A model generated the notes under the pieces. The model searched no databases. It worked only from the letters and a program-made list of their open reading frames with translations, and was not told the DNA's origin. The position numbers and the translations under genes are program-made. A stretch of DNA of 64,000 nucleotides from Micromonospora_H sonneratiae (GTDB lineage Bacteria; Actinomycetota; Actinomycetes; Mycobacteriales; Micromonosporaceae), in assembly GCF_042679305.1 (NCBI RefSeq), contig NZ_JBHTMP010000018.1, positions 60,322 to 124,321 on the forward strand, read 5' to 3'. This document shows, piece after piece, positions 16,134-26,013 of this stretch; position 1 is the first letter of the stretch; each line of letters starts with the position of its first letter.

Positions 16134-17852
16134 GTGGTGGCGGGTCGGGCGACCGCGATGTCGGTGGTCGTCGGCTCCGTGGCGGGCCGGGAGATGATCA
16201 AGGGGATCGCCGTCCGGGCCGCCGCCCGGGCGCTACGGCTGCCGCCGATGGTCACCCGTCACGTAACCGTGCGGCGCGACATCCGGGTCCGGGTACGCGA
16301 CGGTGTGCCGCTGCTCACCGATCACTACGCGCCCGACCTGCCGGACGCACCCGCCGTCCTGGTCCGTACGCCGTACGGGCGCGGCGGCCCGATCCGACTG
16401 CTCGGCCGGTTGCTGGCCGGGTACGGCTTCCACGTCGTGGTGCAGTCCTGTCGGGGCACGTTCGGGTCCGGCGGCGTCTTCGAGCCGTTGGTGCACGAGT
16501 CCGCCGACGGGTTGGACACCATCGACTGGTTACGCCGCCAGCGTTGGTACGCCGGAAGGTTCGGCATGTTCGGGGTGAGCTACCAGGGGTTCGCCCAATG
16601 GGCGGTGGCAGCCGATGCCGGGGCGGACCTGTCGGCCATGGTCGCCGTGGTGACCGCCTCGACGACCCGGGACTGCACCTACGCCGGTGAATCGTTCTCC
16701 CTGGACACCGTTCTGACCTGGGCCGAACTGATCGAGGCGCAGACCGTACCCTGGCTGGCCCGGCAGGTCGAACTCAAACGCGGCCAGCCCCGGCTGCTGG
16801 CCGGGCTCGCGCACCTGCCGCTGGCCGAGGCCGACCGGATCGCTACCGGGGCCACCGTCGCGTTCTTCCAGGAGTGGTTGCGGCACCACACACCGAATGC
16901 CGACTACTGGCGATCCCGGGTGTTCGACGACCAGTTGGCCCGCTCCCATGCGCCGGTGGCGATGGTGACCGGCTGGCACGACATCTTCCTCCCCGCCCAA
17001 CTGGCCGACTACGCGACCCTGCGGGCGGCGGGCCGTCGGCCGTACCTGACGATCGGGCCGTGGACCCACGGCAGTCCCCGGCTGGCCGCCGCGGCCCTGC
17101 GGGAGGGGGTGGCCTGGCTACGGGCACACCTGGCCGGTGACCGGACCGGGCTACGGACCGCGCCGGTACGCATCCACGTCGGTGGTGCCGGTGGCGGCTG
17201 GCGGGACCTGCCGGACTGGCCACCACCGGCCGAACGCGTCGCCTGGCACCTGCAACCCGGTGGCGGGCTCGCCACGACCGTGCCACCACCGTCCACACCG
17301 GACGGATTCTGGTACGACCCGGCGGATCCGACCCCGTCGCTCGGCGGCCCTCTCCTGGTGGCCCAGCGGGCCGGTCCGGTCGACAACCGTCCGGTGGAGG
17401 CCCGACCCGACGTGCTCACCTACACCAGCGCCCCGTTGGCCGCACCGCTGGAGGTCGTCGGCCCGGTCGCCGCCGAGGTGCACGTACGCAGCCTGCTGCC
17501 GTACCTGGACGTGTTCGTCCGACTGTGCGAAGTGGACACGCGGGGACGGTCGTGGAACGTGTGTGACGGCCTGGTCCGGGTGGTCCCGGGCCGGTTCCCG
17601 TCCGACGGCGACGGCGTGGTCCGGGTTCCGGTGTCCATGTGGCCGGTGGCGCACCGCTTCGGTCGCGGGCACCGGTTGCGGTTGCAGGTCTCCGGCGGTG
17701 CCCATCCCCGGTACGCCCGGAACCCCGGCACCGGGGAGCCACTCGGTACGGCGGCAACCCTGCGCGCCGGTTTCCGGGAGATCCTGCACGATCCGGACCA
17801 TCCATCTGCCGTGTGGCTGCCGACCGACTGCTCCGAGCCACCGGAAATCTAG
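16134..17852 (+). CDS. CocE/NonD family hydrolase (X-Pro dipeptidyl-peptidase-like)
   Basis: 572 residues from GTG 16134; ATG 16158 or 16194 are possible because no RBS clearly decides. The alpha/beta-hydrolase nucleophile is Ser149 in FGVSYQGFAQW. The oxyanion region (VRTPYGRGG) and a C-terminal galactose-binding-like jelly roll (from about PLEVVGPVAAEVHVRS, with RGRSWNVCDGLVRV and GHRLRLQVSGGAHPRYARNPGTGE) follow the usual CocE/NonD order. Family members cleave esters such as cocaine, alpha-amino esters or acyl-Pro peptides. No signal peptide, so likely intracellular. The natural substrate is unknown. Confidence 0.9.
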   Translation: MVAGRATAMSVVVGSVAGREMIKGIAVRAAARALRLPPMVTRHVTVRRDIRVRVRDGVPLLTDHYAPDLPDAPAVLVRTPYGRGGPIRLLGRLLAGYGFHVVVQSCRGTFGSGGVFEPLVHESADGLDTIDWLRRQRWYAGRFGMFGVSYQGFAQWAVAADAGADLSAMVAVVTASTTRDCTYAGESFSLDTVLTWAELIEAQTVPWLARQVELKRGQPRLLAGLAHLPLAEADRIATGATVAFFQEWLRHHTPNADYWRSRVFDDQLARSHAPVAMVTGWHDIFLPAQLADYATLRAAGRRPYLTIGPWTHGSPRLAAAALREGVAWLRAHLAGDRTGLRTAPVRIHVGGAGGGWRDLPDWPPPAERVAWHLQPGGGLATTVPPPSTPDGFWYDPADPTPSLGGPLLVAQRAGPVDNRPVEARPDVLTYTSAPLAAPLEVVGPVAAEVHVRSLLPYLDVFVRLCEVDTRGRSWNVCDGLVRVVPGRFPSDGDGVVRVPVSMWPVAHRFGRGHRLRLQVSGGAHPRYARNPGTGEPLGTAATLRAGFREILHDPDHPSAVWLPTDCSEPPEI

Positions 17853-18016
17853 GTTTGGCACGCCCCTGACCTGGACTTATGTACATCACTGTAGTTACCG
17901 TTCGAATATCGCCCGGCGTTGTGCACCCGGACAACCGGCCGGTCCGCCGGGCGCTGGAAACGCCTCTTCGCGTGGCTGCGCCACGCGTCCCGGCCCGGAA
18001 GTTGGAGGGCTGATCG

Positions 18017-18889
18017 ATGCGACTACTTTGGCTGGCCGACGTGCTTCGCGCCGCCGGTCTCACCGTGCACGAGGTTGCCGGCTGGCGGGACCGGGGCGCG
18101 GTCGAGTTCGAGCCACGAGGGGTCATCTGCCACGAGACCCGCGGCTCCCGGAACTCCACCGACGCCGGAGAGATCCGTGTGCTGCTCAACGGATCGGAGA
18201 CGGCACCGCCACCGATCGCGCAGCTCTACCTGTCCCGTACCGGCGACTGGCACGTCGTCGCGTCCGGACGGTGCAACCATGTCCGGGTCGGCTGGGCCGG
18301 CCCGTTCAAGGGCAGCGGCAACACCAGGCTGCTCGGCATTGAGGCACAGCACGCAGCCGGAGAGGCCTGGACCGCGACGCAGTACGAGTCCTATGTGAAT
18401 GGTGTGGCGGCCATCCACCGGCACACCGGTTGGGGGCTCGCCGGGCACAAGGAGCACCAACCGGGTGGCCATGGACATTCGAGCAGCAAGACCGACCCAG
18501 CTTTCAACATGGACCAGTTCCGCCGGGATGTGTCCGCAGTGCTGGACTCGAAGGAGAACATCATGCCTGCGCTTACCGATACCCAACAGCAACAGCTACT
18601 CAAGCTCGTCTCCGACATCAACTACATCCTGTGGCGGGGCGCGCAGAAACCGGATGGCAGTGGCCGTACCGATTTCCGCCAGTACTTCTACGACATCGAG
18701 GGGCTGTTGGTGGAGATCAAGGCCAACCAGCAGGCGATGGCTGGCAAGGACTGGGTCGATGAGGAGCAGATCATCGAGGGGGTGCTGGCTGGTCTGGGCA
18801 CCAGGGATCTCGACGCCGTGGCGACCGCGCTGCGGGCTGCCTTCGGCGACCGGACACCGCAACTGGCGGCAAAGCTCGCTGCCACCTGA
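18017..18889 (+). CDS. Phage-type N-acetylmuramoyl-L-alanine amidase (endolysin)
   Basis: 290 residues. The N-terminal Amidase_2 (PGRP-like) domain shows a zinc His in GVICHETRGS (His39), a second in LAGHKEHQPGG and the KTDPAF motif near residue 160. After a helical linker containing MPALTDTQQQQLLKLV, the C-terminal half is a helical region (DFRQYFYDIEGLLVEIKANQQ, DEEQIIEGVLAGLGTRDLDAV) typical of the wall-targeting ends of actinophage lysins. No signal peptide, so export would need the holin encoded 71 bases downstream. GGAGGG precedes ATG 18017. No other phage genes are nearby. Confidence 0.87.
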   Translation: MRLLWLADVLRAAGLTVHEVAGWRDRGAVEFEPRGVICHETRGSRNSTDAGEIRVLLNGSETAPPPIAQLYLSRTGDWHVVASGRCNHVRVGWAGPFKGSGNTRLLGIEAQHAAGEAWTATQYESYVNGVAAIHRHTGWGLAGHKEHQPGGHGHSSSKTDPAFNMDQFRRDVSAVLDSKENIMPALTDTQQQQLLKLVSDINYILWRGAQKPDGSGRTDFRQYFYDIEGLLVEIKANQQAMAGKDWVDEEQIIEGVLAGLGTRDLDAVATALRAAFGDRTPQLAAKLAAT

Positions 18890-18960
18890 GAAACCTCCGG
18901 CTCGGGTCGTCGATGCTTGACGCGGTCCGATAAAGTCCCTCGCCTAGAGGAGGGCGCGGT

Positions 18961-19194
18961 ATGCCTAACGCACCTGTGGAAAGCAAGGTAAAGGCCGCGA
19001 CTGCGGCAGGCGCGGGTTCCGCGGCAGTCGTCACCCCGTTCGTGGTCTGGGTGGTGGACCAGCTTTTCTTCAATGGCGACGCGACACCCGAGGTGCCGCT
19101 GCCGGTCGTCGGGATGATCGGACTCGTCGTCACCGGTGCCTGCACCTTCGTCGGCGGTTGGTACGCCAAACACACACCCCGGCCGACGGACTGA
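18961..19194 (+). CDS. Small holin-like membrane protein
   Basis: 77 residues with two hydrophobic segments, AGSAAVVTPFVVWVVDQLFF (about 18-37) and VVGMIGLVVTGACTFVGGWYA (about 48-68). An acidic hinge lies between them, with a polar KHTPRPTD tail. The size, topology and position directly after an endolysin fit a class II-type actinophage holin. RBS GAGGAGG precedes ATG 18961. The primary sequence alone would not prove function. Confidence 0.72.
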   Translation: MPNAPVESKVKAATAAGAGSAAVVTPFVVWVVDQLFFNGDATPEVPLPVVGMIGLVVTGACTFVGGWYAKHTPRPTD

Positions 19195-19596
19195 CCCGGG
19201 ATCGGCGGCCCGTCAGGCTCTTCCGGACTGACCACACACCCCGAGCCGCCCGGGCTGCCACCCGACATCCGGCCTCCGCTCGACGCTCCTTGGGTTTCCT
19301 GTCGAGCTGAGTCGTCTGTGCTGTCGGCCTGTCCCCGCCCGACTCGTCAGGAGTCGGATCCACTCGGCCGCTGTCGGGTGTCGCTGTCCCTCTCCCTCTC
19401 CTCTCGCCGTCCCTGTCGCTGTCGCGGTCCTGGTCGGCCGCTGGGACCTACCGACCGGGACAGAGCCTGATCGTGTTCGTATTCATGTCTTGACGGATTT
19501 GAATGCGAGGCGGAGGGTGTCGGGTAATCCGGGCCCGCCCAGGGTCACGGGCACGACGGATACGAGCACAAACGACGGTTTGCCCAGGAGGGAAAC
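19195..19596 (+). other. 402-base intergenic region before the ribose-type ABC operon
   Basis: No credible gene. A pyrimidine-rich stretch of CTGTC/CCTCTC repeats occupies about 19375-19430, and a weak CGACTC...GAGTCG hairpin lies near 19340. A TTGACG (19490-19495) is a possible -35 element for the ABC operon without a convincing -10. A short inverted repeat CAAAC-GACG-GTTTG (19569-19582) directly before the RBS could be an operator. Confidence 0.4.
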
Positions 19597-20586
19597 ATGA
19601 TCGCCCGCTCCCGCCGACTAGCCGCGCTACTCGTGATCGGCCTGGCACTGGCTGGCTGCACCAACGACACCGGTACCGCCCCTGCCACCGGTTCCGGTAG
19701 TGCGCCGGTGGGTGCGGCGCCGGCCGGCGAACTCTCCTTCGCCGTCGTCACCCATGGCCAGGCTGGTGACGCGTTCTGGACCGTGGTCAAGACCGGCGCC
19801 GAGCAGGCCGGCAAGGACCTCGGGGTGAAGGTCAGCTATCAGAGCAGCGGCGACCCGCAGGCCCAGGCGCAGCTCATCGACGCCGCGATCAACCAGAAGG
19901 TCAACGGCATCGTGGTGTCGATGGCGAACCCGGACGCGCTGCGTAGCTCGATCCAGAAGGCGATCAGCCAGGGCATCCCGGTCGTCACCATCAACTCCGG
20001 CCAGGGGCGATCGGCCGAGTTCGGTGCGTTGACCCACGTCGGGCAGGACGAGACGGTCGCTGGCGAGGGCGCGGGGGCCCGCCTCAGGGCAGCGTCGGTG
20101 ACGAAGCTGCTCTGCGTGATCCACGAGGCCGGAAACGTCGGGCTGGAACAGCGCTGTCAGGGTGCGGCCTCGGCCCTCGGTGGCCAGACGGAAAACCTCC
20201 AGGTCGACCAGGGCAACATCCAGGCGGCACAGTCGACGATCCAGGCCCGGCTACAGGCCGACCGGTCCATCAACGGTGTGCTGACGCTTCAACCGGCGGT
20301 GGGGGCGGTCGCCGTGGCGGCCGTGGCCGGCGCGGGTTCGTCGGCCAAGGTCGCCACCTTCGACCTCAGCGACGACGTGATCGGCCAGATCGAGCAGGGC
20401 AAGCTGCTCTTCGCCGTCGACCAGCAGCAGTACCTCCAGGGCTACCTGCCGGTCCAGTTCCTTCGGCTGTACGCGACCAACGCCAACACCGTCGGCGGTG
20501 GCAAGCCGGTGCTGACCGGGCCGGGCTTCGTCACCAAGGAGAACGCGGCCCGGGTCCGTGACCTGGCGGCGCGGGGCACCCGGTGA
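19597..20586 (+). CDS. Sugar ABC transporter substrate-binding lipoprotein (type 1 PBP)
   Basis: 329 residues. The signal peptide with lipobox ALAGC gives a lipidated Cys21. The mature part is a periplasmic-binding-protein-1 fold of the RbsB type: ELSFAVVTHGQAGDAFWTVVKTGAEQA, INQKVNGIVVSMANPDAL, IPVVTINSGQG and TFDLSDDVIGQIEQGKLLFAVDQQQYLQGYLPVQF. The ligand is probably a pentose, hexose, inositol or autoinducer-like sugar. RBS AGGAGGGA lies before ATG 19597. First gene of a binding protein-permease-ATPase operon. Confidence 0.9.
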   Translation: MIARSRRLAALLVIGLALAGCTNDTGTAPATGSGSAPVGAAPAGELSFAVVTHGQAGDAFWTVVKTGAEQAGKDLGVKVSYQSSGDPQAQAQLIDAAINQKVNGIVVSMANPDALRSSIQKAISQGIPVVTINSGQGRSAEFGALTHVGQDETVAGEGAGARLRAASVTKLLCVIHEAGNVGLEQRCQGAASALGGQTENLQVDQGNIQAAQSTIQARLQADRSINGVLTLQPAVGAVAVAAVAGAGSSAKVATFDLSDDVIGQIEQGKLLFAVDQQQYLQGYLPVQFLRLYATNANTVGGGKPVLTGPGFVTKENAARVRDLAARGTR

Positions 20587-20602
20587 CCGGGCGGTACGCG
20601 CG

Positions 20603-21651
20603 ATGACCGCGACGGTCACCACGACCGGTGGCGAGGCCGACGAGCGGGTGGCCGACGTCGGCGTACTGCGCCGGCTGCTGGTCCGGCCCGAGATCGGTGC
20701 CCTGATCGGCGCGGTCGCGGTGTTCGCCTTCTTCGCCACCCAGTCCGAGGTGTTCCGGTCCACCCCGGGTGTTGCCAACTGGCTGGACCCGGCCTCCACC
20801 CTGGGCATCATGGCCATCGCCGTCGCCCTGTTGATGATCGGCGGCGAGTTCGACCTATCGGCCGGGGTGATGACCGGCACCGCCGGTCTGGTCACCGCCA
20901 TCCTCGCCACCCGGTACGGCTGGAACCTCTGGCTGGCCCTGGCCGCCTCGCTGGCGGTGGCGTTGGCCATCGGCTTCCTCAACGGATACGTGGTGGTACG
21001 CACCGGACTGCCGAGCTTCATCATCACCCTCGGCACGTTCCTCGGGTTACAGGGACTCAACCTCGGCGTCACCAAGGCGATCACCGGCACCGTGCAGGTC
21101 GGCGGCCTGCAGAACGTCGACGGTTTCAGCAGCGCCCACCTGGTGTTCGCCTCGGCACTGGACCTGGGCGGGACGCTGTTCCTGGTCTCCATCGTCTGGT
21201 GGATCGTCCTCACCGGACTGGCCAGCTACCTGCTGCTGCGTACCCGATTCGGAAACTGGATCTTCGCGGCGGGCGGCGACCCGGTGGCCGCCCGCAACGT
21301 CGGCGTGCCGGCGGCCCGTACGAAGATTCTGCTCTTCATGGGGGTTTCGGCCAGTGCCTGGCTGGTCGGGTCGATGTCGGTGCTGCGGCTGACCTCCGTA
21401 CAGGCCAATGCCGGATTCGGGCAGGAGCTGATCTTCATCGTGGCCGCCGTGATCGGTGGTTGCCTGCTGACCGGCGGGTACGGCTCAGCGGTCGGTGCGG
21501 CGCTCGGCGCGCTCATCTTCGGGATGACCGCCCAGGGCATCGTCTATCTCGGCTGGGACGCCGACTGGTTCAAGCTCTTCCTGGGCGCGATGTTGTTGCT
21601 GGCCGTGTTCGCCAACCGCGCGGTACGCGGCTACGCGGAGCGGAGCCGGCG

Positions 21652-21655
<4 letters not shown>
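20603..21655 (+). CDS. Sugar ABC transporter permease (RbsC/BPD_transp_2 family)
   Basis: 350 residues from ATG 20603, 16 bases after the binding-protein stop. It has about ten hydrophobic segments and the family hallmarks: MIGGEFDLSAG, NGYVVVRTGLPSFIITLGTF and GGCLLTGGYGSAVGAALGALIFGM. A longer reading from 20558 would overlap the preceding gene and lacks an RBS. The stop overlaps the ATPase start (ATGA). Confidence 0.9.
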
Positions 21656-22476
<821 letters not shown>

Positions 22477-22491
22477 CCCCTGAAGGTGCCG

Positions 22492-22767
22492 CTAGCCGAT
22501 GCTGCCGTCGACGATGGCTGCGGCGACGCGGCAGAACTCGTCCATGTCGGGTTGCCAGCCGGCTGCGATGTCCGGATGCAGGCCGTCCCGGGTCTCGTCC
22601 AACAGACGCTGGCAGACCTCCGGCACCGGCTCGCCTGAGTAGTCGGCGCTGACCCGCTTCGTGGCCGCCTGCAGCGCCGAGGTCAGCTGTTCCTCGAGCG
22701 GGACGCGCAGTTTCTGCTGCGTCGGCGTGAGCTCACTCGGATCGAGCGTTACATGCGGCTCGGACAT
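22492..22767 (-). CDS. Hypothetical small acidic protein
   Basis: 91 residues from ATG 22767 (MSEPHVTLDPSEL); an upstream start at 22788 is possible. Predicted mostly helical, with QQKLRVPLEEQLTSALQAATKRV and EVCQRLLDETRDGLHPDIAAGWQPDMDEFCRVAAAIVD. No known domain recognised. Its coding-like composition and its convergent placement against the ABC operon (15-base gap) support a real gene. Confidence 0.65.
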   Translation of the reverse strand: MSEPHVTLDPSELTPTQQKLRVPLEEQLTSALQAATKRVSADYSGEPVPEVCQRLLDETRDGLHPDIAAGWQPDMDEFCRVAAAIVDGSIG

Positions 22768-22985
22768 CGGCGCCCCCCTTCGTCGCACTCGCGCAGTACC
22801 CCGTTACAGGTGTCCGCCAAACCGGTGTCCCCGGCGTCCGGCGAGGTTTCGTTTTCGCTGGCCACGGGCAGTGAGTGGGGCACGAACCGTCCGCCTGCGC
22901 CTACTCGAACTCCGGCTGCGGCGCGCGGGTCGCCGTGTGCCGGTACGGACCTCTCCGGCAGTTGGCTGACAGAAAGTAGGGGGCG

Positions 22986-24263
22986 ATGAGCAGTCCCGGG
23001 AGTAGCCGGTCCCGGCGTGCCCGAGCGGTCGCCGTGGCGGCTGGGCTCGCGATGCTGACGCCGATGGCGGCATGCGGGTCGGGGGAGGAAGACGGACCAC
23101 CGACGATCAACCTGTACTACCCACCGGAGCAGAGCCTGCAACAGGTGGTCGACCGCTGTAACGCCCAGGCACAGGGGCGGTACCGGATCGCCTACCGGGT
23201 ACTGCCGCGTCAGGCCGACGACCAGCGGGTGCAGATGGTACGTCGACTGGCCGCCGAGGACACCGGCATGGACGTCCTGGGCCTGGACGTGACCTGGACC
23301 CAGGAGTTCGCCAGTGCCGACTGGATCCGGGAGTGGACCGGCGCGGACGCGGACGAGGCGCAGCGCGGAACCCTGGCCGGTCCGCTGGAGACCGCCCGGT
23401 ACCAGGGCAAACTCTATGCGGCGCCGAAGAACACCAACGTGCAGCTGCTGTGGTACCGCAGTGACCTGGTCCAACAGCCGCCGACGACCTGGGACGAGAT
23501 GATCGAGCAGGCCCGCGAGCTGAAGAGCCGGGGCAAGCCGTACCAGGTGATCACCATGGGGGCCCAGTACGAGGGGCTCGTGGTCCTCTACAACACCATG
23601 GTCGCCAGCGCCGGCGGGCAGATCCTCGACGCCGACGGCACCGGGGCGGTGCTGGACGCCGGCGCAGTCACTGCGCTGGAGCAGCTCAAACGGCTGGCCA
23701 CCTCGGGCGTGACGACACCGTCGTTCGCCAACGCCACCGAGGACCCGGCCCGGTTGGAGTTCCAGTCCGGCACGGGCGCGTTCCAGCTCAACTGGCCGTT
23801 CGTCTATCCCGCCCTGCGGGAGGGGAACCCGGAGTTGGCGGAGAAGGTCAAGTGGGCCCGTTACCCGGGAGTGGATGCGTCGACCCCGAGTCGGGTCACC
23901 ATCGGTGGGATCAACCTGGCGGTCAGCGCCCACTCCCGTCATCCGGCGGAGTCGTTCGACGCGGCCAGGTGCCTGCGTGACGCGGAGAGCCAGAAGATCA
24001 CCGCGATCAAGGGCGGGGTGCCACCGACCCTGGAGGCGGTCTACGCCGATCCGGAGATGGACGAGGCGTACCCGATGAAGGAGACCATCCTGGCGGAGCT
24101 GAAGGATGCCGCCACCAGGCCGCTGACGCCCGCGTACCAGAACATCTCCACCGTGATCTCGGCGGAGCTCTCGCCGCCGTCGGCGATCGAGCCTGATCGG
24201 ACCGCGGACGAGCTGCGTAAGTCGATCGCCGACGCCCTGGAGTCCAAGGGGGTGCTGCCATGA
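22986..24263 (+). CDS. LpqY-like trehalose-type ABC substrate-binding lipoprotein
   Basis: 425 residues. Signal peptide with MAAC lipobox (Cys30). The mature part is a type-1 extracellular solute-binding fold (PTINLYYPPEQSLQQVVDRCN, GMDVLGLDVTWTQEFASADWI, AAPKNTNVQLLWYR, GTGAFQLNWPFVYP), matching mycobacterial LpqY in order and in its LpqY-SugA-SugB-SugC gene arrangement. LpqY-SugABC recycles trehalose released from mycolate metabolism in mycobacteria; in a non-mycolate actinomycete, general trehalose or related disaccharide uptake is more likely. The start overlaps no other gene; AGGGGG precedes ATG 22986. Confidence 0.88.
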   Translation: MSSPGSSRSRRARAVAVAAGLAMLTPMAACGSGEEDGPPTINLYYPPEQSLQQVVDRCNAQAQGRYRIAYRVLPRQADDQRVQMVRRLAAEDTGMDVLGLDVTWTQEFASADWIREWTGADADEAQRGTLAGPLETARYQGKLYAAPKNTNVQLLWYRSDLVQQPPTTWDEMIEQARELKSRGKPYQVITMGAQYEGLVVLYNTMVASAGGQILDADGTGAVLDAGAVTALEQLKRLATSGVTTPSFANATEDPARLEFQSGTGAFQLNWPFVYPALREGNPELAEKVKWARYPGVDASTPSRVTIGGINLAVSAHSRHPAESFDAARCLRDAESQKITAIKGGVPPTLEAVYADPEMDEAYPMKETILAELKDAATRPLTPAYQNISTVISAELSPPSAIEPDRTADELRKSIADALESKGVLP

Positions 24264-25165
24264 GCGGCCGACGCGGGGTGCGGTTGAGCGCCGGGCGGCG
24301 AGCCGAGCGCCGGCTCGGTTGGCTGCTCTGCGCACCGGCCGCGATCGTGATGGTCGCGGTGACGGCGTACCCGATCCTCTACTCGGTCTGGCTGTCGTTG
24401 CAGCGCTTCGACCTGAAGTTTCCCGACGAGCGGAAGTTCGTCGGGTTGGCGAACTACGTCACCGTGCTCACCAACGAGTACTGGTGGACCGCGTTCGGCG
24501 TGACCCTGCTGATCACCCTGGTCACCGTCGCGGTCGAGCTGGTGCTCGGCATGGGGCTGGCGGTCGTCATGCACCGGACCCTGGTCGGGCGCGGCATCGT
24601 ACGTACGGCGGCGCTGATCCCGTACGGCATCGTCACCGTCGTCGCGGCCTTCTCCTGGCGGTACGCCTGGACGCCGGGCACCGGATATCTGGCGAACCTG
24701 TTCGGGGAGGGGGCACCGCTGACCGACCGGGTCAGTTCCCTGGCGATCATCATGCTGGCCGAGATCTGGAAGACCACCCCGTTCATGGCGCTGCTGCTGA
24801 TGGCCGGGCTGGCACTGGTGCCCGACGACCTGCTCAAGGCGGCCTCGACCGACGGGGCGACGGCCTGGCAGCGGTTCACCAGGGTGATGCTGCCGGTGAT
24901 GAAGCCGGCCATCCTGGTGGCGCTGCTGTTCCGGACCCTGGACGCGTTCCGGGTCTTCGACAACATCTACGTGCTGACCGCCGGCGGCAACGAGACCTCG
25001 TCGGTGTCGATGCTGGCCTACAACAACCTGATGCGCGGGCTGAACCTGGGCATCGGCTCGACCATGTCGGTGCTGATCTTCCTCGCGGTCGCGGTCATCG
25101 CGTTCGTCTTCGTGAAGTTGTTCGGCACCGCCGCACCGGGCGGTTCGGACGAGGAGGTGCGCTGA
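24260..25165 (+). CDS. SugA-like ABC permease (MalF type)
   Basis: 301 residues with six hydrophobic segments. The EAA-type loop KAASTDGATAWQRFTRVMLPVMKPAI contacts the ATPase. ATG 24260 overlaps the binding-protein stop by 4 bases, and the stop shares its last base with the next ATG. The long N-terminal cytoplasmic stretch is basic (RRGVRLSAGRRAERRLG). Confidence 0.9.
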   Translation: MSGRRGVRLSAGRRAERRLGWLLCAPAAIVMVAVTAYPILYSVWLSLQRFDLKFPDERKFVGLANYVTVLTNEYWWTAFGVTLLITLVTVAVELVLGMGLAVVMHRTLVGRGIVRTAALIPYGIVTVVAAFSWRYAWTPGTGYLANLFGEGAPLTDRVSSLAIIMLAEIWKTTPFMALLLMAGLALVPDDLLKAASTDGATAWQRFTRVMLPVMKPAILVALLFRTLDAFRVFDNIYVLTAGGNETSSVSMLAYNNLMRGLNLGIGSTMSVLIFLAVAVIAFVFVKLFGTAAPGGSDEEVR

Positions 25166-26004
25166 TGGCAGGTCTGGACAGTACGACCGGCGCGAAGTGG
25201 CGCTGGGGCCTACTGGACGTCGTCGTGGTCGTCTTCGCCCTGGTCCCGGTCTTGTGGATCGCGTCGCTGTCGTTCAAGACCCCGGCGACGTTGACCGATG
25301 GTCGGTTCGTTCCACGGGAGTGGACGCTGGAGAACTACCGGGCCATCTTCACCACCGACCAGTTCGTCCGCGCGTTGGTCAACTCGATCGGGATCGCGCT
25401 CATCGCCACCGTTGTCGCCGTGGTGCTCGGCATGATGGCCGCGTACGCGATCGCCCGGCTGAACTTTCCCGGCAAGGGGCTGCTGGTCGGGGTCTCGCTG
25501 CTGATCGCGATGTTCCCGCAGGTGTCACTGGTGTCACCGCTGTTCGAGATCGAGCGGCAACTCGGCCTCTTCGACACCTGGCCGGGGCTGATCCTGCCGT
25601 ACATCACCTTCGCGTTGCCGCTGGCGATCTACACCCTTTCGGCGTTCTTCAAGCAGATCCCGTGGGACCTGGAGAAGGCGGCGAAGATGGACGGCGCGAC
25701 GCAGGGGCAGGCGTTCCGGCGGGTGATCGCCCCGCTGGCCGCACCCGGGGTGTTTACCACCGCGATCCTGGTATTCATCTTCTGCTGGAACGACTTCCTC
25801 TTCGCGATCTCGCTGACCTCGACCGAGCGGTCCCGTACGGTGCCGGTCGCGCTGTCGTTCTTCACCGGCGAGTCACAGTTCGAGGATCCCACCGGGGCGA
25901 TCTCCGCCGCCGCCGTGGTGATCACCATTCCGATCATTCTGTTCGTGCTCTTCTTCCAGCGCCGCATCGTCTCCGGACTGACCTCCGGCGCGGTCAAGGG
26001 ATAG
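25165..26004 (+). CDS. SugB-like ABC permease (MalG type)
   Basis: 279 residues from ATG 25165, preceded by GAGGAGG. Six membrane segments and the EAA loop EKAAKMDGATQGQAFRRVIAPLAAPG. Much longer same-frame readings begin inside SugA and lack coding character. It pairs with SugA as a heterodimeric channel. Confidence 0.9.
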   Translation: MAGLDSTTGAKWRWGLLDVVVVVFALVPVLWIASLSFKTPATLTDGRFVPREWTLENYRAIFTTDQFVRALVNSIGIALIATVVAVVLGMMAAYAIARLNFPGKGLLVGVSLLIAMFPQVSLVSPLFEIERQLGLFDTWPGLILPYITFALPLAIYTLSAFFKQIPWDLEKAAKMDGATQGQAFRRVIAPLAAPGVFTTAILVFIFCWNDFLFAISLTSTERSRTVPVALSFFTGESQFEDPTGAISAAAVVITIPIILFVLFFQRRIVSGLTSGAVKG

Positions 26005-26013
26005 GTGGTATTC

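Noticed and set aside
17890..17915. GTTCGAAT resembling a tRNA T-loop
   Set aside because: No matching T-stem, acceptor stem or anticodon arm around it.
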